NCBI GenBank assembly: GCA_012295275.1
Contig: CM022667.1
Coordinates: 3,537,001-3,599,500, forward strand
Direction of reading: 5' to 3'
Origin: Chrysomallon squamiferum
Taxonomy: Eukaryota; Mollusca; Gastropoda; Neomphalida; Peltospiridae
DNA: 62,500 bases
Below, piece by piece: positions 46,781-57,189 of the stretch. A program made the position numbers and the translations under genes. Under the pieces are notes generated by a model. The model saw only the letters and a list, made by a program, of their open reading frames with translations. It was not told the DNA's origin and did not search any database. Position 1 is the stretch's first letter. The number at the start of each line of letters is the position of its first letter.

Positions 46781-47065
46781 TTCTTCATTGCAATTAACTG
46801 ATGATGTCAGCAAATTTCTGCTGCAACTAGAATCGTGCCTTAATCTGAAACACATCTATCTTTTTAACTTCAATTTCAACAAAGCCACTTCTTCTCCTCT
46901 TGTTGCCAGGGAGTTTCTCGCTTTCTGGCCTGTCATTTCAACACACTGGAGAGGGTACACACAAACATAATGAGCAATATTCAAACGAAGAACAACATAA
47001 TGCGAGAGTGAGAAAAAAAAAATTTAAAGACACACAAAAAATCTCTGTTTTATACAGAACACACC
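46781..47065. other. Unique spacer
   Basis: Moderately complex (GGAGTTTCTCGCTTTCTGGC). Two overlapping short frames lack a domain or splice context. Confidence 0.4.
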
Positions 47066-47425
47066 ACAATGGCTGGTCTGGTCTGGTTCTCACATCAGAG
47101 CAGTTTGTGTAAGAATAAAAAGAAAAAGAGAAGAAAATTGTGGATTATTCTAATGTCTGAGGTCACGGGGTCACGCGAGGTCATTCGTGCTGAGATCGAG
47201 GTCACGGGGCACACACCCTGCGCAGCGCAATGCACACACTCGCTCATTGCTCAATATTGCATAATTGAGCAGCTTTTGGCCCAGTCGGCTGCTTCTCGGC
47301 AAATGATTGCGATCAATTTCTGCATCAAACACAGCTATTCACGATAACAAGGCCAGAAAATTTACCCCAATGGCTCCGTGGCCAAGTCAGGGGGCAATTT
47401 GCAAAGACCTGCAGGATCATGGTAT
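47066..47425. promoter_or_regulatory. Strong candidate conserved non-coding island with receptor-like half-sites
   Basis: Dense, CpG-rich, non-repetitive. It contains four AGGTCA-like half-sites (47160-47204), CATTGCTCAAT (C/EBP-like), and an 8-bp inverted repeat TGCTCAAT (47248-47255) / ATTGAGCA (47264-47271). It continues with ATGATTGCGATCAATTTC and GGCTCCGTGGCCAAG. The 92-residue frame through it resembles no family. Confidence 0.6.
47160..47204 (+). promoter_or_regulatory. Cluster of four AGGTCA-like half-sites
   Basis: AGGTCA 47160-47165, GGGTCA 47168-47173 (2-bp spacer, DR2), AGGTCA 47178-47183 (4-bp spacer, DR4) and AGGTCA 47199-47204 are all on the + strand. This is the textbook half-site of RXR-partner nuclear receptors. 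Use in vivo is inferred. Confidence 0.6.
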
Positions 47426-47439
47426 TTACAAGGTGTCTG

Positions 47440-48078
47440 TTTGTGTGTGTGTGTGTGTGTGTGTGTTCTTGTGTGTGTGTTTGTGTGTGTGGGGGGGTGT
47501 TTGGGGGATTGTGGGTGAGGGTGTGGGTGTAGTAGATGTGTGTGTGTGTTGGTATGTTTATGTGTTTGAGTGTTTGTGTTTCTGTGTGCTGGTGTTTGTG
47601 TGTGTGTGTGTGTTCTGAAAGTATGTTTTGTTTGTGTGTGTGTGTGTTTTGTGTTTGTGTTTTGTGTTTTGTTTTTGTTTGTGGATGTCTGTGTTTGTAT
47701 GTGTCTGTAGTGTGTGTATGTGTGTGAGCCTGTGTGATGTGTACACATCTGTACATCTGTGTGTGTGTGTCTGTCTGTGTGTGTGTCTGTATGTGTATGT
47801 GTGTGAGCCTGTGTGATGTGTACACATCTGTACATCTGTGTGTGTGTGTGTGTCTGTGTGTGTGTCTGTCAGTGTATGTGTGTGAGCCTGTGTGATGTGT
47901 ACACATCTGTACATCTGTGTGTGTGTGTGTGTCTGTGTGTGTGTCTGTGTATGTGTGTGTGTGAGTCTGTGTGATGTGTACACATCTGTACATCTGTATG
48001 TGTGTGTGTCTGTCAGTGTATGTGTGAGCCTGTGTGATGTGTACACATCTGTACATCTGTGTGTGTGTGTGTGTCTCT
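47440..48078 (+). repeat. GT-rich array with five-copy ~79 bp minisatellite
   Basis: Imperfect GT/GTTT repeats to about 47715. Then a non-simple 40-bp core (GAGCCTGTGTGATGTGTACA followed by CATCTGTACATCTG) alternates with GT/GTCT runs. Cores start at 47725, 47805, 47884, 47963 and 48026. The long Thr-His antisense frames are artefacts. Confidence 0.95.
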
Positions 48079-48079
48079 G

Positions 48080-48360
48080 CTATCTCAATCTTCTCACTCT
48101 GTTATGCAGTAGGAAAGTCTCGTGTTTATAACCTGCCAGTGTTTAGTAATTTACAATCATTTTGTTGCCACCTCTGTGCAAGAGACTCAATCCAGCCCGG
48201 CTATCATAACCAGGCAGATGTAATAAGGGAGGTCTTCAAATCTGTCCCACAGGGGTCATGAAAATCTTGCATCATAGGTTGTCGAGGACGATGTTTAATT
48301 AACTTTCCTTGGTTTCTTTTTCAATTTGCTTTGCTTTGGCAATTTCTAGTCGACATCGAC
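48080..48360. promoter_or_regulatory. Strong candidate conserved non-coding island
   Basis: Complex: AGTAATTTACAATCATTTTG, GCCACCTCTGTGCAAGAGAC, CCCGGCTATCATAACCAGGC, GTCATGAAAATCTTGCATC and TTTAATTAACTTTCC. It starts sharply at the edge of the GT array and ends in poly-A. Confidence 0.55.
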
Positions 48361-48967
48361 AGTAAAAAAAAAAAAAAAAAAAAAAAAATTAAAAATTTAA
48401 ATGTTTCTTGTACATTTACACAGATCTTGCTGTTGGTATTTATTGCTATTCAGTGCATTATTTAAAAAAAGAAAAACTCTTATTTTATTTTATTTGTATA
48501 GCAGTGCTTGGTACCAGACTCCCCTACAAATATGTTGATGATGTATTTTTTCACAAATTTCTTTTCCCCTTTGCTGCACTTCACTGTGATTGTTATCAGA
48601 AATCAGTGACAAGGCCACATTTTAGTTTTAATACAAACTGCATTAGAAGTAGACGTTTTTAGTGGTATAATAATTGTTGTTGTAGTGTTGTATTCATTCA
48701 TTTATTTATTTATTTATTTATTTACATTTTATGTAATTCTTAATTTATTTTATTATCGTAATCATCATTATCATCATTTATCACTGTCACCACCATCATT
48801 TTTATCATTATTATCATTTATTATCATTATTATTATTACTTTTATTATTATTATTACTATTATTATAATTACTATTATACTCTCTCCATTTCATACACTG
48901 AACAAATAAATAGTAATAAATCTTGTTTTAAAAAAATGTTAATTTATTCTCGCTGTTATTAATTTTA
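48361..48967. other. Poly-A, unique spacer, TTTA/ATC/ATT repeats
   Basis: A-tract at 48363-48388, moderately complex 48490-48660 (GGTACCAGACTCCCC), (TTTA)n at 48700-48724 and ATC/ATT triplets at 48760-48880. Confidence 0.65.
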
Positions 48968-49183
48968 AATGGCTTGGTTCCATGTGTACACAACAACCAA
49001 TTAGATCAGTAGTTACTAAGAGATAGGTGATAAACACCACACACCTGACTGCCCCCCCACTTCCTCCACCCTGATAGCCCCTCCCCATACCTGATAAAAT
49101 GCAGGTCACATTATGCAAGAAATTTAATTTCAGTTGGCAAATGTTTAATTAACAGCTATATTTGACGTTTCGTGTCTTTGTTT
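48968..49183 (-). repeat. Inverted duplication, arm B
   Basis: 48968-49159 is the reverse complement of arm A at 45704-45896. A decayed extension runs to about 49183, where CTTTGTTT mirrors AAACAAAG of arm A. The arms are 3,071 bp apart, and the intervening DNA contains two further islands and the GT minisatellite. Confidence 0.95.
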
Positions 49184-49455
49184 TTATATATGTATATATG
49201 TGTATTTGTGTCCTGTTTATATTAATTCATTAATTAGAAAATGTATTTTCCTAAGTTAAATTTCAGGGATTAATTAAAAACAGAACTAATTAATATGCGG
49301 AGACAGATAGATAGAGGAATTAAATAAACACAGATTGTTGATTGAAGACAGAGTCGCTAATTAAATCAAGTTGAGATAAATCTAATGTAGGAAGCCAGCT
49401 AGACCGATAAATAGACAGAAAGTGTAACAGAATATTTATATACATATAATGGGTA

Positions 49456-49458
<3 letters not shown>
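49184..49458. other. AT-rich spacer
   Basis: Multiple TTAATTAA-type words (GATTAATTAAAAACAG, GAACTAATTAATATGC), otherwise unremarkable. Confidence 0.5.
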
Positions 49459-49524
<66 letters not shown>

Positions 49525-49612
49525 ACGAATAACTGATTGTTTCCTAAATTTGTCAATCTCACCAATTCTACTAATCTACTCTTTCCATCTGTCTCTCTTT
49601 GTGCTTAGATTT

Positions 49613-49696
<84 letters not shown>
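49459..49696 (+). repeat. (GT)32 and (CT)41 microsatellites
   Basis: Pure GT at 49459-49522, a 90-bp unique spacer, then pure CT at 49615-49696. Confidence 0.98.
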
Positions 49697-49699
<3 letters not shown>

Positions 49700-49974
49700 C
49701 AAAGTATCTAATTCACATAATCTGGCAGTCATTAATTACACTCCGATAACCCAACTCTTTTTTTTTAATAATTATTATCCTGAACTATACTCCTTTTTTT
49801 TTTTAACATGTACACAACTTTTAAAAAAAAATATAAATAAAAAAAAATAAATAAATAAATAAAACAACAACAAATAAACAAAAACAACTTTAAAATGTAA
49901 AATGTAAAAAAAAAAAGTAATAATAATAATAATAATAACAATAAATTAAAAAAAAGATGACACAACAATTTGTT
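49697..49974. other. T-rich then A-rich filler
   Basis: AAAT and AAC words and AAT triplets at 49918-49938. No gene is seen. Confidence 0.8.
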
Positions 49975-50435
49975 ATAATCATGCTAACTTGCCCAGGACC
50001 ACATATTCATTTATCTGATATTCTATATTTACTATCATCATGGCAATAAATGGTTTTTTAACACATACCCTATCACATGATATTTACATTAATTTTACCA
50101 GCAGAGGTAAGGCAAGCCACCGGTCATATAGGATTTCCCACTGTTTGACATTTACAATAATAATAAAGGAAAAGACACCTGAAAATTTCGGTAACTGAAT
50201 ACTAATTGGTCTGTTTAATTGTTTGCATCTCGTAGCATGATGAAAATAAAGACATTTAACTTTTTCCATGCTCCTTGGTGCAGTAAATATGAGGATGGTA
50301 GCTTACGTGCATCTCCCCAGATATTTGTTTTCAGTCCTTCGAAGCTTTTCCCCAAAGTAAGACCTTGTTCCCCTCACTGTGCAAGAAGAAGCATTATTTA
50401 TAATTAAAGTAATATTTTTCTCACTGTTTTTCTGG
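49975..50435. promoter_or_regulatory. Candidate conserved non-coding island
   Basis: Complex: CTTGCCCAGGACCACATATT, TATCACATGATATTTAC, CAAGCCACCGGTCATATAGG, GTTTGCATCTCGTAGC, CTTGGTGCAGTAAATATGAG and CATTATTTATAATTAAAG. There is no convincing frame. Confidence 0.5.
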
Positions 50436-50501
50436 CCGCTTTTTGACAGAGATGGATGAAGTTATTATGTTATGGTAGGTTGAACAATGTCAGAAAGGAT
50501 G

Positions 50502-50532
<31 letters not shown>

Positions 50533-50686
50533 TTAAAATAAAACTATTTGTAACAGAGACAAAAAAAAAAGAAGAAAATAATAATAAGAATTAACAGAAT
50601 CAGTTTTTTTTTAATTAAAAGAAGAAAAAAGAAAAACTAAAACTTTTTGTATTTGGTTTGATAAAATTTTGAGGTTTGTTTTATTT

Positions 50687-50721
<35 letters not shown>

Positions 50722-50924
50722 TGGACATAATTATTGTGGATTTTTTAAATCAATTTTCTAATGATTTTTATTTTTAATTTAATTTTTTTAATCTTTTTTA
50801 TTTTCTATTTAATTTCTTATTATTTTATTTACATCTTTTTTCAGAATTATTTTCATTTCAGAATATAGGACGTTTAGGTAAATGTTTAATTAGAATCAAA
50901 CACCACATCTCACAAAAGATTCAT
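50436..50924. other. A/T-tract filler
   Basis: A-tract at about 50500-50529, T-tract at 50685-50708 and a short (GT)n at 50709-50723. No gene is seen. Confidence 0.8.
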
Positions 50925-51200
50925 ACATTACAAATGTTTAATCATGTTCTCCGGTGAAACATTTCATCATATGTCAACATTTCAACACAGAAGTACTACA
51001 GATGTTTAATCCTATTCTCCATTACTCTATGGCAAACAGTAAAACATTTCATCATGTCACACAGAAATATTACAGATGTTTAATCATATTCTCCATTACT
51101 CTGATGAACAGTAAAACATTTCATCATATGTCACACAGAAGTACTACAGATGTTTAATCATTTTCTGCATTACAATATACAGAAATATTACATATATTTA
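50925..51200 (+). repeat. ~74 bp minisatellite, about four copies
   Basis: AGATGTTTAATCATATTCTC is followed by CATTACTCT, AACAGTAAAACATTTCATCA and CACACAGAAGTACTAC. Copies begin near 50931, 51000, 51074 and 51148. The inner copies are nearly identical. Confidence 0.9.
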
Positions 51201-51284
51201 TTTGAACTCTGAGACTGAACAGTTTAATCTGAATTATAATTTGACACAGATACATTTCAGCTAACTCAGACACAACTAAAACTG

Positions 51285-51440
51285 AGATTATCCAAATGGT
51301 CTTTCACATAATTCAAACACTCTTATCAATCCAATTCAAATGCTCTGTTGATATAAATTCAAGATGCTTTGTTAATGTAATTCAAAATTATCTGTTGATG
51401 TAATTCAAATGCTGTATTGATGCAGTTGAAGCTCGGTAAG
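51285..51440 (+). repeat. ~29 bp tandem repeat, five copies
   Basis: ATGTAATTCAAATGCTCTGT plus TG, repeated with substitutions. It abuts but is unrelated to the previous array. Confidence 0.75.
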
Positions 51441-51629
51441 AAAATTCATTTCTTCTTACTGCACTAGCAATAGATGAAAGTCTGCTTGGTTATTAAAAAA
51501 CATTTTAATAACCACACAAATCTCTGTCAGTAATTAATTAACTAATCTTCATTAAAAGAAAAGGGAGTGGCTGCATGTATAACCTGAAAAGAAAAAAAAG
51601 AAGAAGACGTCTTATATAAGCTGATAATA

Positions 51630-51835
51630 CCATACATACTCACACATACATACATACATACATACATACATACATACACACACACACATATACATACATA
51701 CACACACACACACACATACATACATACATACTCACACACATACATACATACATAGATACACACACACACATACTCACACACATACATACATACACACACA
51801 TACTCACACACATACAAACACACATATCATCACAT
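51630..51835 (+). repeat. (CATA)n/(ACAC)n array with ACTCACACA interruptions
   Basis: Tetranucleotide and dinucleotide blocks alternate, with a higher-order unit of about 50 bp. Confidence 0.95.
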
Positions 51836-51930
51836 GTATTTACTGATTGATTTAACATCCATTGTGTTCATATTATTGTAAGTTTTATTGTTAATTATTA
51901 TTAAAAATATTTGTTATTCATGTGAGGTTA

Positions 51931-51932
<2 letters not shown>

Positions 51933-51978
<46 letters not shown>

Positions 51979-52435
51979 AATGTGTATGTTTCTACATATA
52001 ATTTATTATTATACACAGGTAAAAAAACTGTTGCTGATGATGATATGATGGCAGGAAGAGGTAACCTCAGTCACACTCATCTAAATATTGTTATCAAAAT
52101 GGACTGAAATATTAAAAAATGTCATTGTTTTGTATGTAGAAGAGTATATATATATTTTTTTGGTACATATTTATTTTTTTTTCTTTAAATTATAGCCTTT
52201 ACCTGGGCCCCAGAAAGGGAAAGGAACCTTAAGAATAAAATTCTGTTTTGATATAATTTTAATTTTAATAATTTAAATAATTTTTTTCATTTTAATTGGG
52301 TTAAAAATTATCTACAATGTATGACAAAAAAAAAAAAAAAAAAAAAAAGTAATAATAAAGTTTATATTTCTCGTATACCTCAAATGAACCTTTTAAATTT
52401 ATAATATTTTTTTTATCCTACTTTTTAATTGGTTG
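51933..52435. other. (GT)n then AT-rich filler with A-tract
   Basis: Pure GT at 51934-51975 and an A-tract at 52326-52347. TTACCTGGGCCCC (about 52200) and CCTAACCGGGCCCCG (about 52438) are the only GC-rich words. Confidence 0.75.
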
Positions 52436-52697
52436 TCCCTAACCGGGCCCCGTTTTACTCCTGAACAGATGAAAATGAAAGGTATTGTTTTGCTGAAATA
52501 CATTGTGTTAATCAGCCTCTGGGCGTATCTAATTAGCATGATTAGAGGAACAGGTGATTACATAACACTGGGGAGGTGTTGACACACCTTTGCCCCACAA
52601 ACCTGTCCACTGGTCAGTTTGAGAGAAAGTTTTGACCAGGACTGACCATGGAGGATATACGTTTACCTGGAGATTACTTAATTCGTTACGGAGGTAC

Positions 52698-52698
<1 letters not shown>
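52436..52698. promoter_or_regulatory. Strong candidate conserved non-coding island with T-box-like pair
   Basis: Complex: GTGTTAATCAGCCTCTGGGC, GTATCTAATTAGCATGATTA, GAACAGGTGATTACATAAC, the AGGTGT/ACACCT pair (52574-52589), GACCAGGACTGACCATGG and CCTGGAGATTACTTAATTCG. It runs directly into a GT array. Confidence 0.57.
52574..52589. promoter_or_regulatory. AGGTGT-4-ACACCT inverted pair
   Basis: AGGTGT at 52574-52579 and ACACCT at 52584-52589 are perfect inverted copies around TGAC. AGGTGT is the T-box half-site core. Orientation is opposite to the classic TCACACCTAGGTGTGA palindrome. Confidence 0.5.

Positions 52699-52760
<62 letters not shown>
52699..52760 (+). repeat. (GT)n microsatellite
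   Basis: About 28 GT units, then CGTGT. Confidence 0.98.
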
Positions 52761-52761
<1 letters not shown>

Positions 52762-52895
52762 AAACACAGCACTTTAGTTTTGAAATTTTGTAATAATGTA
52801 ATGAATATGAAAGATTTTTTTTTTTTTTTTTTATTTATTAATGTGTTATTTTGTGTTTTGTTATTTTTCTTTTTATTGTTTATTTTATTGTTTTA

Positions 52896-52927
<32 letters not shown>

Positions 52928-53603
52928 TGGTGGGGTTTTTTTTATCTTATTTTTATGTGGGTTTTTTTTTAGTTTTCTGCTTGTTCCTAGATGTATATTA
53001 TCTTACCTAAGTTTATATTTTCAAAAATTTCATAATTATTGAATTTTTTTTTTCTTCATTAAGACTGCACTGTTTGAGGTTGGGGTGGTGTTTGTTTATA
53101 AACAAAAGAGATGAAGTTTGTCATTAAGAATAATTGTAATATTTGTTTATGAGTCCATGCTTTTGGTTTATGTTATCTTTGAAGTAACTGTTAACAGGAA
53201 AAATAATATTAATCAACAGTATTAGTATACATGGATGTGTGTGTGTGTGTCAGTACAGTTGTGTGTGTGTGTATATCTGTGTGTGTATCTGAGTATGTAG
53301 CAGTTTGTGACTGTCTGTGCAGGTGTCTGGGTGTCTGTATCTATTCAAGTGTGTCTGTGAATGCAGTTGTATGTTATTCTATCAGTCATAAAATACGTTT
53401 GATCCAGTCTTCATTATCTCCCTTTTTTCTGTTAGCATGTTAGTACGTTAGTGTTAGAACCAGTTTACTTTGATAACATTGACCACCAGAAAGAAATCAG
53501 AAAATAAAATATTAATTATTAAAATAATAAAATTTAATTTATTAAACTGTATTTTAATATTATATAAGTAATGCCAAGACAAATAAATATAGAAATAATA
53601 GTA
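52761..53603. other. T-rich, ATT, GT-rich filler
   Basis: T-run at 52816-52832, ATT at 52900-52927 and imperfect GT/CTGT words at 53236-53370. No gene is seen. Confidence 0.75.
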
Positions 53604-53616
53604 ATGATGATGATGG

Positions 53617-53650
<34 letters not shown>

Positions 53651-53651
53651 A
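53604..53651 (+). repeat. (GAT)n microsatellite
   Basis: GAT triplets with one GGT variant. AAT triplets follow. Confidence 0.97.
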
Positions 53652-54234
53652 ACAACCACATTACTAATAATGCACAATAATAATAATAATAATCATAAGA
53701 TATGGAAAAGCAATAATAATAATATTGAAAATAATTAAATTATTTCTTTACATTAAGGAAAGATAATAATCAAGAGTTCACATTTCACCGAGGCTATTAA
53801 AAATTCTAACATGTAAATAACCTGACTTCACAGGTCTAAAATCAAACCATCTGTTTAAATACACACAGAGGAAAGAAATATATAATTACAATATGGGTGT
53901 CAGGTTTTTTTGTGTTTTTTTAACAACACTTATTACTGTTACAGATCTTAGCCATCAAGGTTTCTAGTTCAGAACCACAAAGTTTCTTATTCTCAGACTG
54001 GTAATACTTGTAATTTCATTACGAAATAAAAAATATATGATTTACTGTAATTTCAAACTGTCATTGGTATATTGTCTTGTTCATAAATTTTCTACTTTTT
54101 TTACGTTTTTAAATTTATTTGTTTAATTTTTTAAATTTTTATCGTCCTTTTAATTGCAGTAGCTACAAAATGTGTTTTGGCTCCTTAACCTTTTTCTACT
54201 TTTCTTTTTCACTGTTATAAAAACAAAATTAATA

Positions 54235-54266
<32 letters not shown>

Positions 54267-54679
54267 AAATACCACATGGTCATATATTTTGTATATGTCT
54301 TATTTATAATCTGGGCCAGCAAATGTTTCTTTCACTGACATTCTTCAACATTTTTCAAAAAAAAAAAAACAAAAAAAATACAGAGGTCTCATAATGTAAC
54401 TGTCCATCATACTTTTTTCTCAGGCTCATTATCAATTTAAGCCACCCCTCAATTTTTTTCATTATCTGAGACAGAATCCTTTACCCTTCTTTTTCGTCAT
54501 TTTAAAAGAAGAAAAAAAATTATTTATTTTTATTATTATGTAATAAAATACTCTATCCTCCCTCCCTCCCTCCCTAACCCCCTCTGACCAAGAAGAAGAA
54601 GAAGAAGACAAAAGCTTTGCAGTTATTCCTATTTTCCTTTCCCCCCTCTCTCTGACACAAACACACACACACAGAGAGA
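53652..54679. other. AT-rich filler
   Basis: (AT)n at 54239-54264, an A-run at 54358-54370, (CCCT)n at 54557-54575 and GAA triplets at 54591-54608. 53930-54000 is mildly complex. No gene is seen. Confidence 0.65.
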
Positions 54680-55510
54680 GAAGAAAAACCGGAGCTAGGC
54701 TGCTTAGAGAGAGAGAGAGAGAGATCCCGAATGACGCATTTGGCCAGGCAATTAATTGAAAGCAGAAGGCTATGTTTATGAGATTGATGTGTGTGTTATA
54801 CATTTCACTAATGAGCGGATTTTAATCAGGCCTCTCTCTCTCTGTCTCTCTAAACACTGCAGCCAAAGTGAAATTCGATCAAAGTACGCAGCACCTCAGC
54901 CAGTCGGTCCGAAGCCTAGCTCTGTCTGCTCCTCGCTTCTCTCTCTGTATTGTACTGTGCTTAATGAGTGACTTGTCTGTCGAAGATAATTGCTTCATAT
55001 ATGCAAAGCAGAGCTTTTGCCCAGCAGTCAGGGTTGTAGCTTTTTTAGCCACAGGGTGCGCGCAGTTCAGCCGATGCGTGTAAGAGATCACCACTGTCCT
55101 GTCGTTGACATCGTCGTCTCGCGCACACACACACACACACTGAGAGAGAGAGTGGAGCTTACTTACTTACTTACTACTACTACTACTACTGCTACTACTG
55201 CTGCTACTGCTACTACTACCACCCTGACGATGGAATTACCCCATCTGAGACTGAGCTAATATTTGAAAAGGCATTGCCAATACAAAAGAGTTGCCATTTA
55301 TTATCGCCTGTGCTGAGATTCTGTAGGATGTGTAATTAACGTGTCCCTTGTGCGACTGCGGCCAAGCGCGCAGTGGCTATCAAGGCAGAAGAAGTATGGA
55401 CAGCGCGGGCTACTGATCTAGGTCAGGCTGTGTCTAAACCGAGATTCTGGAGGGGATACAACAAACCCCCCTCTTCCACTATGTTACTGTGATTCTGTAC
55501 ACTGAGGTAA
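54680..55510. promoter_or_regulatory. CpG-rich island: candidate promoter, 5' exon or enhancer
   Basis: The most CpG-dense 800 bp by eye: CAGTCGGTCCGAAG, GGTGCGCGCAGTTCAGCC, GACATCGTCGTCTCGCGC and GCGACTGCGGCCAAGCGCGC. It also has GGCAATTAATTGAAAGC, ATATGCAAAG (octamer-like, 55000-55008) and AGGTCA (55420-55425). (ACTACTGCT)n lies at 55170-55217. Open frames are short and contradict each other. A possible donor, GAG/GTAATC, occurs at about 55505. Confidence 0.5.
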
Positions 55511-55830
55511 TCTTTTATTATATCATTACTTGTTGTAGACGTTATTTTTATTTTTCTTAAATTCTCTTCTTGTCTGTCTGTGTGTGTCTGTGTGTGTGTG
55601 TGTTTTGTGTTTGTGTGTGTATTTAAATGTTCTATCACAGGTTACTGGGGCATGGGTGATATAAAAATACCGTTGATTTCTCGAACCAGGTGTCTGCCTG
55701 TTTATTTGTAAATTCACAGGCTCATTTCTTTTCTTCTTCTTCTTTTTCTTCTTCTTTTTCTTCTTCTTTTATTATTATTATTATTTTTTTTTTTTTAAAT
55801 ATATCTTTCTTTTGTTTGTTGTATCTTCTT
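55511..55830. other. GT/CTGT words and CTT-rich filler
   Basis: (GT)n at 55576-55620, CTTCTT/TTTTT blocks at 55732-55770 and ATT triplets. There is no gene. Confidence 0.8.
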
Positions 55831-56015
55831 GCTGAATGTGAGATCTGATTGTTCAGTGCTCGTTACTGTTGGTACCAAACTGCCGAGAAGTGAGTGTTGT
55901 CATCTTCTGCTGTATCGCGTCTGCTTCACTTTGGCAGACACTAATCACTGGTGAGCTGAAGGCAGGGAGGAAAGTAGATTACAGCAGAATGACGTCAAAC
56001 TAATAAATCAATAGA
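55831..56015. promoter_or_regulatory. Candidate island with perfect CRE
   Basis: Complex: GTTGGTACCAAACTGCCG (around GGTACC), GTATCGCGTCTGC, CACTTTGGCAGACACTAATC and TGACGTCA at 55990-55997, the full CREB/ATF palindrome. Confidence 0.5.
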
Positions 56016-56049
56016 TTGGAGAAATTAGTACCATTCATTGTTAATTTAA

Positions 56050-56385
56050 TACTTTTTTTTGATGACGGGGGAAAGGAAAAAATGAAAAAATAAAAATAAA
56101 TAAAATTGTAATTAGATTTTTGAAATTATTTTTAAAAATGAAATGAGATCATTTTTGATTATAATTGCAGTCGGGAGATAATTTTAATTATAATTAGAAT
56201 TTCTAAACCAAAAAAATTTTCTTCAAGAGAAATGAGATCATATTAATTATAATTAGATTTTTAGAATTTATTTTTAGAAATGAAATTAGGTGATTTTTAA
56301 TTATAATTAGTTTTTAAAATAATTCTTAGCAATGGAATGCAATATATTTTACATATTTAAAGAAAACAACAAATATTTAAATGAG
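56050..56385 (+). repeat. ~60-70 bp degenerate tandem repeat
   Basis: AAATGAAATGAGATCATTTT, TTAATTATAATTAGATTTTT and AGAATTATTTTTAGAAATGA words cycle four or five times with substitutions. Confidence 0.75.
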
Positions 56386-56935
56386 ATAAATAAATTTAAT
56401 TAATTAAATTGATTTTCTGAGATAATAGAAATATATATTCATTAAAATAATTTTATAAAAATATGATTACTAATTAAATACTTTAATAAGGACATTTATT
56501 TTTAGATTTTTTATTACATACACACATGCACATGCACACACATTAATAGATCACTACAGTATTCATATATAATAAACCAGAAATACATAACTATTCAACA
56601 AGATCCTAATTTTATTTTATGTAAAGTGTATTATTAAAACTATAATATCTAAAAAAAAATCCTTTTTTTGGTTTTCACAAACGTATTAGGTACGAAAGCC
56701 ATTACGTTAAAAACAGAAAAGATAAATATTAAGCTGGCAATATTTTATTTAAATGTACTGGATAATTGTTTAGTTATCAAAAGCAAAATAAGTGAAATGG
56801 TTTTTGAGGATTTACATATTTATTCTATCGGCAAGATCTTCACTTTGACCTGAAGATAAACATTACAGTTTTGTAAAAATTATATTTTATCAAGCTGCAG
56901 TCTGTTTTAGATGCTATACTGCATATAATCTGCGT

Positions 56936-56976
<41 letters not shown>

Positions 56977-57130
56977 AGTATTATTCTAAAAACTGTTGTC
57001 CTTAATGCTTTTATTTATTTATTTATCTGTCAATTTTTTTATTCATTCATTCATTCATATATATATATATATATATTTGTTTATCTGAGTTATATAATAA
57101 ATAATCTATGACATCCTTATTTTAGATGAT

Positions 57131-57166
<36 letters not shown>

Positions 57167-57189
57167 AAACGCACACGCACACATTAACC
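56386..57189. other. AT-rich filler with (GT)n, (AT)n, (AC)n
   Basis: GT at 56938-56975, (ATTC)n and AT at 57039-57076, and AC at 57132-57163. The lysine-rich frame at 56668-56853 is short and domain-less. Confidence 0.7.

Noticed and set aside
47325-48056. The 243-residue Thr-His-rich antisense frame
   Set aside because: It is a translation of the GT-rich minisatellite; all frames of such an array stay open because (GT)n lacks stop codons.
55226-55260. Short ATG frame (nine codons) in the CpG-rich block as a gene start
   Set aside because: Too short and immediately terminated. At best it is an upstream ORF in a leader, and unsupported.
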